Below the pieces are notes generated by a model, which saw nothing but the letters and a program-made list of their open reading frames with translations, was not told where the DNA came from and did no database searches. From assembly GCA_938011325.1 (NCBI GenBank), contig CALLUD010000012.1:62001-126000 (forward strand): a stretch of 64,000 bases of DNA, in the 5' to 3' direction. Position numbers and translations under genes: made by a program. Origin of the DNA: an uncultured Spartobacteria bacterium (lineage in GTDB: Bacteria; Verrucomicrobiota; Verrucomicrobiia; Chthoniobacterales; JAATET01). Each line of letters begins with the position of its first letter. The first letter of the stretch is position 1. Positions 58,670 through 64,000 of this stretch are shown here, in pieces.

Positions 58670-58891
58670 AAGAGAGTGCTTGATAGGTTGGGTGGGGCTA
58701 GCTGTTAGGTCTGGCGTCGGGCTTTGACAACAATTTATTTTCTGGTCCGGCAAAAAACGCTTTTCCTTCTTGCGGTCAAGCGAAATTCCGAACGGGCGGC
58801 GTCGGGTTTTTCACAGGTTTGCCGGTCTCTGTGAATCCGTGGGGACCGTCCATGCCCTTGGTCAGGGTTTCGACGAATTTTTTCGCGAAGA

Positions 58892-59665
58892 TCAGCCCTG
58901 GATCGGTTCGTCGGTTTGCGCCTCGCCCGACTCCGGAGCGGGGGTGGGTGTGGGCGCAGGCGCCGCGTTGCGAGTGGACAATTCCGGGTGCGGCTGGAGG
59001 TTGCGCGGCTTGCCGGTCGGGGTGACCTGCGCGGTCTTCACGAATTCCGGGTTGTTCGCGAGGGACGCCTCGATCGTGTAGGTTTTGCCCGGCTCCATTT
59101 CGCGGGTCGAGATGCGCTCCTCGTATTGGATGCGCTCGCCGGGATTGATCATCACCACGCCGGCTTCGTCGCGGAACGCGCGGTCATCCGACCATCGCTC
59201 GACGATGTTGCCGGCCGGGTCGCGCACGAGAATCTCGATGCGTTGCGAGGTCGGGAAATCCAGTTTCAGCAGGCGGCCGGTTTGATTTTCGACGGTGAAG
59301 GTCACCGAGACCTCGCGGCGCTCGTCGACGGAAAACTTCGAGGGCTCGACGCTCAGCTTGCTGGAAGAGCGCTTCTTCACCAGCTTCACCGACGAGAACA
59401 TGTCGGTGAAGAAGCTGGTGAACATCTGCGCGGCACTCTGCTCGGCGCCCCGGTTGCGCGGGTAGTCGAACTCGGGGCCCCTCAGTTCCCGGCGCGCGCG
59501 GCGTCCCGGATTCATTTCCTCGTCGTTGAGCACAAAGAACGGACTTTCCTCGACAGGGATCTCGGGCACGACCGACTGGCCATCCTGGGCGCGCGCGGGC
59601 GAAAGCGTGCCCCCGCCAAGGGAGACGACGCTGGTCAACAATAGGGCCACGCGCAATGCCTGCAT
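58892..59665 (-). CDS. Secreted protein with BsuPI-like domain
   Basis: A 257-aa protein from the ATG at 59665, with a signal peptide (ALRVALLLTSVVSLGGGTLS). The central domain, about residues 90-185, resembles BsuPI (intracellular proteinase inhibitor): VTFTVENQTGRLLKLDFPTS, ILVRDPAGNIVERWSDDRAF and GERIQYEERISTREMEPGKT. That fold is used for protein-protein contacts, and inhibition of a protease is not implied here. The C-terminal tail is Pro/Thr-rich (APAPTPTPAPESGEAQTDEP), so it is probably surface-tethered. Divergent from the next gene with 65 bp between. Confidence 0.68.
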   Translation of the reverse strand: MQALRVALLLTSVVSLGGGTLSPARAQDGQSVVPEIPVEESPFFVLNDEEMNPGRRARRELRGPEFDYPRNRGAEQSAAQMFTSFFTDMFSSVKLVKKRSSSKLSVEPSKFSVDERREVSVTFTVENQTGRLLKLDFPTSQRIEILVRDPAGNIVERWSDDRAFRDEAGVVMINPGERIQYEERISTREMEPGKTYTIEASLANNPEFVKTAQVTPTGKPRNLQPHPELSTRNAAPAPTPTPAPESGEAQTDEPIQG

Positions 59666-59730
59666 CGCCCCTCGGTTAACGCACCCCGGGCGCGGTTGCA
59701 AATCCTATCCGCTCCGCTACGATCCGTCGC

Positions 59731-60270
59731 ATGAGGCTCCTCACCGCATTGCTCGCCCTGTTTTTGGTCGTTGGGTCCCCCGGCATGCTGCATGCCGGCT
59801 CCCAGAAGAAGAAGTCCGCGGTGGCGATACGTTTCCACGCCGAGGGTGGCAGCGAGGGCGGCCATTTCTCGCAGGAAGTGGAGCTCATCAATGGAAAGAA
59901 AACCTATCTCCAGCAGATGCCGCTCATCAGCGAGCGCGAGGTGACCGCGTATTATTCCTTCCCGGCGCAGGACAACTCGGGGACCTTCGGGGCGTATTTC
60001 AAACTCGACGATCACGGCCGCAACCTCCTTGCCCAGCACACGATGTCGCGGCGGAATTCCTACCTGATCGCGTTTTTCAACGGCCGCCACGTCATCGATC
60101 TTTACGTGAACCGCCCGGTGCAGGATGGCATCATCGCCATCCCGAGCGGTCTCACGGCGCACGACATCTCGTTGCTCGAGATGAGCTTTCCCGTGATCGG
60201 GCAGGAGCACGTCAAGCCGTCCCGCAAGGCGAAGAAGCAGACGGAACCGAAGAAGCAGGCGGAGCAGTAG
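59731..60270 (+). CDS. Secreted hypothetical protein
   Basis: A 179-aa protein with signal peptide MRLLTALLALFLVVGSPGM. The mature part has alternating beta-strand character: VAIRFHAEGGSEGGHFSQEV, AYYSFPAQDNSGTFGAYFKL, NSYLIAFFNGRHVIDLYVN. It ends in a Lys/Gln-rich tail (KPSRKAKKQTEPKKQAEQ). No family recognised. It is the first of a plus-strand series (hypothetical, small membrane protein, lnt) that may be one transcript; the next gene starts 19 bp after its stop. Confidence 0.6.
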   Translation: MRLLTALLALFLVVGSPGMLHAGSQKKKSAVAIRFHAEGGSEGGHFSQEVELINGKKTYLQQMPLISEREVTAYYSFPAQDNSGTFGAYFKLDDHGRNLLAQHTMSRRNSYLIAFFNGRHVIDLYVNRPVQDGIIAIPSGLTAHDISLLEMSFPVIGQEHVKPSRKAKKQTEPKKQAEQ

Positions 60271-60289
60271 CGCAGCAGATCGGGCGGTT

Positions 60290-60640
60290 GTGAAAGTCTC
60301 GGGAACCTGGCTGGTGATCGGCCTCGTGGTGGTGGGCATGTTTTTTGCCGCCGCGACCTGGTTTCATTACCACCAGCTGAATCCCACCGATCCTTCGGCG
60401 CGTTTGCTTCGTCGCGGCGAGGGCTGGGTGGTCGAGGCGACCTTTGCCGGAATCTCACCCCGCCCGGGCACGCGCGTGGTGGCGACGACGCCGGAGGCAC
60501 CCGATCAACTGATGAGCGGCGAGATCGAATCGGTGAATCCGGATGGCAGTGTGGTCGTCGCGCTGAAGGTGCCGCCACCCTCCGATGCGCAACCCGGCCC
60601 GTGTCGGGCGACGCTGGATTCCGCAACCACTCCGCAGTGA
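60290..60640 (+). CDS. Small membrane-anchored hypothetical protein
   Basis: A 116-aa protein (GTG start) with an N-terminal anchor (WLVIGLVVVGMFFAAATWF) and a small exported domain (RLLRRGEGWVVEATFAGISP, SGEIESVNPDGSVVVALKVP). I see no known family. It sits 19 bp after the preceding gene and 46 bp before lnt, so it may be part of the same envelope-related transcript. Confidence 0.58.
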   Translation: MKVSGTWLVIGLVVVGMFFAAATWFHYHQLNPTDPSARLLRRGEGWVVEATFAGISPRPGTRVVATTPEAPDQLMSGEIESVNPDGSVVVALKVPPPSDAQPGPCRATLDSATTPQ

Positions 60641-60686
60641 ATCGCGCACTTGCCAAAGTCCGCAGTCGCTGGTCGCCTGTGCGCCG

Positions 60687-62294
60687 ATGAGACACCTGTG
60701 GCCCTGGATTCTTGCCGCGCTGAGCGGCCTGTTGATGGCCCTGGCGTTTCCCCCGGTCGAGCTGGGGTCGCTGGCATGGGTCGCGCTCACGCCACTCATC
60801 GTGGCGGTGTGGTTTGGCTGCACCGATGGCCGCTGGCGGGTGCTCCGCCTGTTTGGGCTCGGTTATCTCACGGGGCTGGTCTTCTTCTGGGCCGCGTTTT
60901 TCTGGCTGACCGAGGTGACCGGGCTGGGGTGGTTCCTCCTGGCGTTTTACCTCGCGATTTATCCGGCGCTTTGGGCGTTGTTTGCCGGGTTGGTGTGCCG
61001 TCCGCGCCGGGAATCGGACGACACCGCTCCCGGCGTGGAGTGGACGCGCTCGTTCAACAATCTGCGCCTGGCCTTTCGCGCGGCGGCGGCATGGGTTGGG
61101 CTGGAGTGGGTGCGCGGCACACTGTTCACGGGTTTTGGCTGGAATCAGCTCGGCGTCGCGCTTTGGAAAAACACAGCGCTCATCCAGATTGCAGACATTA
61201 CCGGGGTCGGCGGGATCACGTTTCTCGTCGTGCTGGCGAATCTCATGCTCGTCATCAGCGTGAAGCGGCTGTCGGTGGAGGCCGGTCGCATGCGCCTGCG
61301 ACCGCATTATGACTTCAGCCTCACGATCATGCTGATTGCCGCGACGTTTTGTTATGGCGTGAGCCGGCTTTCACGCGATCCGGGCACGACCGCGCCGTTC
61401 AGCTTTGCGGCGGTTCAGGCGAACATCCCGCAGCATGAGAAGTGGGATCCGGCGTTCGAGCAGAGCATTCTCGATACCTACCAGCGCCTCTCGGAGATCG
61501 CGATCGCGCGCAGGCCCGACCTGCTCATCTGGCCCGAGGCGGCGCTTCCGCGCCCGCTGCTCACGGATGACGAGATGAAGAAGTTCGTCACGGGCATTCT
61601 CGCGAAACACGGCAGCGACATCCTGCTCGGCACGGAAAACTACAACTACGCCGGCGGGTTCAACGCCGCGGTGATGCTCGATGCTGCGGGCGGCGTGCAG
61701 CTTTATCACAAGATGCACCTCGTGCCCTTCGGGGAATTCATTCCCTTCCGGCACAGCTTCCCGCTTTTCGCGTGGGTCGTCGGCGATCAGGTGCCGGGGG
61801 ATTTCGAGGCAGGCACCGAGGCGGTCGTGATGATGACGCAGGGCCGCAAGAAGCACTTCCGGTTTGCCCCGCTTATTTGCTTCGAGGACACCGTGGGCGA
61901 GCTCGTGCGGCAGTTTGCTGACAAGGGGGCGGAAATCCTCATCACGCTCACCAACGACGGCTGGTTTCGCGAGAGCTCCGGCTCGCGCCAGCACATGATC
62001 AACGCGATCTTCCGCTCCGTGGAGACAAAGCTCCCGCTGGTGCGCGCGGCGAACACCGGCGTGACCTGCTCGGTCGACCCCTGGGGTCGCGTGCGGGAAA
62101 TCCTGCAGACTCCCGATGGCAACACGTTCATCGAAGGGTTTCTCTACGACGAGTTTGACGTGACGGTGCAGCCGCAGAAGACGTTCTACACGCGCTACGG
62201 CGACCTGTTCAGCATCGCATGCTTCTTCGGCGCGCTGCTGTCGATTCGCACCCATCTTGTCACCGCCCGTCGTCGCGATCTCAGTGAAAATTGA
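60687..62294 (+). CDS. lnt: Apolipoprotein N-acyltransferase
   Basis: A 535-aa inner-membrane enzyme that adds the third acyl chain to lipoproteins, the final step of maturation in Gram-negatives. Start at ATG 60687. The N-terminal ~220 residues have about six membrane segments. The nitrilase-like periplasmic domain has the catalytic triad: Glu284 in LLIWPEAALPRP, Lys342 in LYHKMHLVPFGEFIPF and Cys398 in FAPLICFEDTVGELV. NDGWFRESSGSRQHMINAIF and PLVRAANTGVTCSVDPWG follow, both conserved. It supports the many lipoproteins in the window. A short Arg-rich tail ends the protein. Confidence 0.94.
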   Translation: MRHLWPWILAALSGLLMALAFPPVELGSLAWVALTPLIVAVWFGCTDGRWRVLRLFGLGYLTGLVFFWAAFFWLTEVTGLGWFLLAFYLAIYPALWALFAGLVCRPRRESDDTAPGVEWTRSFNNLRLAFRAAAAWVGLEWVRGTLFTGFGWNQLGVALWKNTALIQIADITGVGGITFLVVLANLMLVISVKRLSVEAGRMRLRPHYDFSLTIMLIAATFCYGVSRLSRDPGTTAPFSFAAVQANIPQHEKWDPAFEQSILDTYQRLSEIAIARRPDLLIWPEAALPRPLLTDDEMKKFVTGILAKHGSDILLGTENYNYAGGFNAAVMLDAAGGVQLYHKMHLVPFGEFIPFRHSFPLFAWVVGDQVPGDFEAGTEAVVMMTQGRKKHFRFAPLICFEDTVGELVRQFADKGAEILITLTNDGWFRESSGSRQHMINAIFRSVETKLPLVRAANTGVTCSVDPWGRVREILQTPDGNTFIEGFLYDEFDVTVQPQKTFYTRYGDLFSIACFFGALLSIRTHLVTARRRDLSEN

Positions 62295-62339
62295 ACGCAC
62301 GCCTTGAACGCGTCGCCCGAACCCCGCAATCTACCCGCC

Positions 62340-62573
62340 ATGAAAGCCGTCGTCACAGTCATGCCAAAGAAATCGGTGCTCGATCCGCAAGGCGCCGCCG
62401 TCGCCCAGGCGATGGACCACCTAGGCCTGAAGAACGTCGGCAAGGTGCGCGTCGGCAAGTCGATCGAGATCGAGCTGCCGGAGGGCGCCGATGAAGCGAA
62501 GCTCCACGAGCTTTGCCGGGATTTGCTCTCGAATCCGGTGATCGAGGACTACGAGCTGGAGATCGAGCGCTGA
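62340..62573 (+). CDS. purS: Phosphoribosylformylglycinamidine synthase subunit PurS
   Basis: A 77-aa PurS from the ATG at 62340: MKAVVTVMPKKSVLDPQGAA, VAQAMDHLGLKNVGKVRVGK and ELCRDLLSNPVIEDYELEIE. It forms the complex with PurQ and PurL that converts FGAR to FGAM using glutamine in purine synthesis. The stop overlaps the purQ start (TGATG), and the order purS-purQ-purL matches the three-subunit type of Gram-positive and other bacteria. Length and ordering leave little doubt. Confidence 0.92.
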   Translation: MKAVVTVMPKKSVLDPQGAAVAQAMDHLGLKNVGKVRVGKSIEIELPEGADEAKLHELCRDLLSNPVIEDYELEIER

Positions 62574-63238
62574 TGCGATTTGCGGTCATTCAGTTTCCCG
62601 GGTCGAACTGCGACCAGGACGTCCTGCACGCGCTGCGCAGCTTCGAGGGTGTCGAGGCGCACTATCTGTGGCACAAGGACACATCGGTCGGCGACGCCGA
62701 TGTGATCGTCGTGCCCGGCGGCTTTTCGTATGGCGATTACCTGCGCTGCGGGGCGATCGCTCGATTCTCGCCGGTGATGGGTGCCGTGAAGGAATTTGCG
62801 GCCCGCGGTGGCACGGTGCTGGGCATTTGCAACGGCTTCCAGATCCTTTGCGAGAGCGGGCTCCTGCCCGGCGCGCTCGTGCGCAACCGCGACCTGCATT
62901 TCATCTGCGAGCATGTCGATCTGCGCGTCGAAACGAACAATTCGCGGTTTACGCGCGCGGCGACTCCCGGAACGACTTTGAGAATTCCAATCGCGCACGG
63001 CGAGGGCTGCTACACCGCCGACGAGGCGACGCTGGCCGAGCTGCGGAAGAACGACCAGGTGCTTGTTCGCTACGCCGGCCCGAACCCCAACGGCTCGCTG
63101 GACGACATTGCCGGCATTCGCAACCGCGAGGGCAATGTCTTCGGCCTCATGCCGCACCCCGAGCGCGCCTGTGATCCACTCCTCGGCAGCGCGGACGGCC
63201 GCGTGATCTTCGAGTCGATCCTGGCAGAAAGGAACTGA
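62573..63238 (+). CDS. purQ: Phosphoribosylformylglycinamidine synthase subunit PurQ
   Basis: A 221-aa class I glutamine amidotransferase starting MRFAVIQFPGSNCDQDVLHA. The nucleophile Cys is in GTVLGICNGFQILCESGLLP, and the catalytic His-Glu pair is at GLMPHPERACDPLLGSADGR. FSYGDYLRCGAIARFSPVM and RFTRAATPGTTLRIPIAHGE are conserved PurQ blocks. It supplies ammonia to PurL. Its ATG overlaps the purS stop by one base (TGATG), and purL begins 5 bp after its stop. Confidence 0.95.
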   Translation: MRFAVIQFPGSNCDQDVLHALRSFEGVEAHYLWHKDTSVGDADVIVVPGGFSYGDYLRCGAIARFSPVMGAVKEFAARGGTVLGICNGFQILCESGLLPGALVRNRDLHFICEHVDLRVETNNSRFTRAATPGTTLRIPIAHGEGCYTADEATLAELRKNDQVLVRYAGPNPNGSLDDIAGIRNREGNVFGLMPHPERACDPLLGSADGRVIFESILAERN

Positions 63239-63243
63239 GCACG

Positions 63244-64000
63244 ATGTCCGATCCCGCCATCACTCCCGAAGTCATTGCAAAGCACGGCATCACGCCGGAG
63301 GAATACGAGCGCATCCAGAAGATCCTCGGCCGCGACCCGAATTTCACCGAGCTCGGCGTGTTCTCCGTGATGTGGAGCGAGCACTGCTCCTACAAGAACT
63401 CGAAGCTCGAGCTGAAAAAATTTCCGACCACCGGCGAGAAGGTGCTCGTGAAGGCCGGCGAGGAAAACGCCGGCGTGATCGACATCGGCGACGGCTGGGC
63501 CATCGCGTTCAAGATGGAAAGCCACAATCACCCGAGTGCCGTCGAGCCGTTCCAGGGTGCGGCGACGGGGGTGGGTGGCATCATTCGCGACATCTTCACG
63601 ATGGGCGCGCGCCCGGTCTTTTCGATGAACTCGCTCCGGTTCGGCCCGATCGAGGGTGACGACGAGGAGGCGAAGACGAACCGCCGCCTGTTCGCCGGTG
63701 TCGTGAGCGGCATCGCGCACTACGGGAATTGCATCGGCATCCCGACCGTGGGCGGGGAGATTTATTTCGACGAAAGCTACAGCGGCAACCCGCTGGTGAA
63801 CGTCTTCAACCTCGGCATCCTGCGGCACGAGCAGATCGCGCGAGGCGGCGCGGTCGGCATCGGCAACCCGGTCTTTTACGTCGGCGCGGAAACGGGCCGT
63901 GACGGGCTTGCAGGTGCGGCGTTTGCCTCGCGGGAGTTGACCGAGGAATCGAAGGAGGACCGTCCCGCGGTGCAGGTGGGCGATCCGTTCCGCGAAAAGC
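63244..64000 (+). CDS. purL: Phosphoribosylformylglycinamidine synthase subunit PurL (N-terminal part)
   Basis: The first 252 residues of PurL, cut by the window edge; the family's small form is ~720-760 aa. It starts MSDPAITPEVIAKHGITPEE and shows GRDPNFTELGVFSVMWSEHC (substrate loop with SEHCSYK), MESHNHPSAVEPFQGAATGV (metal/ATP-site SHNHPS) and GGIIRDIFTMGARPVFSMNS. IPTVGGEIYFDESYSGNPLV is also conserved. It catalyses ATP-dependent amination of FGAR. It follows purQ by 5 bp in the purSQL operon. Confidence 0.95.
   Translation, partial: MSDPAITPEVIAKHGITPEEYERIQKILGRDPNFTELGVFSVMWSEHCSYKNSKLELKKFPTTGEKVLVKAGEENAGVIDIGDGWAIAFKMESHNHPSAVEPFQGAATGVGGIIRDIFTMGARPVFSMNSLRFGPIEGDDEEAKTNRRLFAGVVSGIAHYGNCIGIPTVGGEIYFDESYSGNPLVNVFNLGILRHEQIARGGAVGIGNPVFYVGAETGRDGLAGAAFASRELTEESKEDRPAVQVGDPFREK

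Overview
The window is 64 kb of GC-rich, densely coding bacterial DNA with no rRNA, tRNA, IS element or prophage that I could recognise. Several features point to a Gram-negative of the Planctomycetota/Verrucomicrobiota group, most likely Verrucomicrobiota: apolipoprotein N-acyltransferase and several lipoproteins, a PEP-CTERM metalloprotease, a lone pseudopilin with a planctomycete/verrucomicrobial-style C-terminus, a large Ser/Thr kinase with Sel1 repeats, a monomeric isocitrate dehydrogenase and a GH127-type glycosidase. The taxon is inferred from gene content, not proven.

Layout. 0-4.7 kb: the end of an acyl-CoA synthetase, a hydrolase, a gene-free DnaA-box-like cluster (1.7-2.0 kb), a polar amino-acid ABC importer lacking its binding protein, and a decayed stretch with remnants of two genes. 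4.7-9.6 kb: a complete pyruvate dehydrogenase operon (pdhA-pdhB-pdhC-lpdA, minus strand). 9.7-15 kb: radical SAM protein, msrA, cdd, mnmG (gidA) and a LysR regulator. Two parS-like palindromes lie just before and inside mnmG. 15-24.8 kb: secreted or lipoprotein hypotheticals including a tandem paralogue pair, an SPFH protein, a nitroreductase, a PEP-CTERM protease, two adjacent EEP-fold nuclease/phosphatase genes and a 42-bp tandem repeat array. 24.8-32 kb: kinase-pseudokinase-Sel1 protein, a glycine-zipper lipoprotein, sucC-VOC-sucD and an M42 peptidase. 32-37 kb: pseudopilin and STN-like gene, an RRM protein with an Arg/Ser-rich tail, miaA-hflX. 37-44 kb: GH127-like enzyme, PHP/CehA-like metallohydrolase, cupins, rsmE and a two-domain alpha-crystallin protein. 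44-48.4 kb: cysteine hydrolase, NitT/TauT-type ABC importer and a Cache-LuxR regulator. 48.5-56 kb: hybrid histidine kinase, HerA-like ATPase, esterase, an SDR lacking its catalytic Tyr, and icd. 56-64 kb: acs, acpP, envelope proteins, lnt and the start of a purine operon (purS-purQ-purL).

How it fits together. Much of the window is central carbon metabolism: pyruvate to acetyl-CoA by PDH, acetate to acetyl-CoA by Acs, isocitrate oxidation by Icd and the succinyl-CoA step by SucCD. Around this sit RNA-modification genes (mnmG, miaA, rsmE) and de novo purine synthesis. The signal I would follow first is chromosomal organisation. A perfect 16-bp parS-type palindrome and a second near-perfect copy sit at gidA/mnmG, about 10 kb from an AT-richer intergenic region with several DnaA-box-like 9-mers and a perfect 19-bp inverted repeat. 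Together they suggest the window is close to the replication origin and centromere.

Limits: starts were chosen by eye from homology patterns, signal peptides and overlaps. No alignment, HMM, skew or folding calculation was run.
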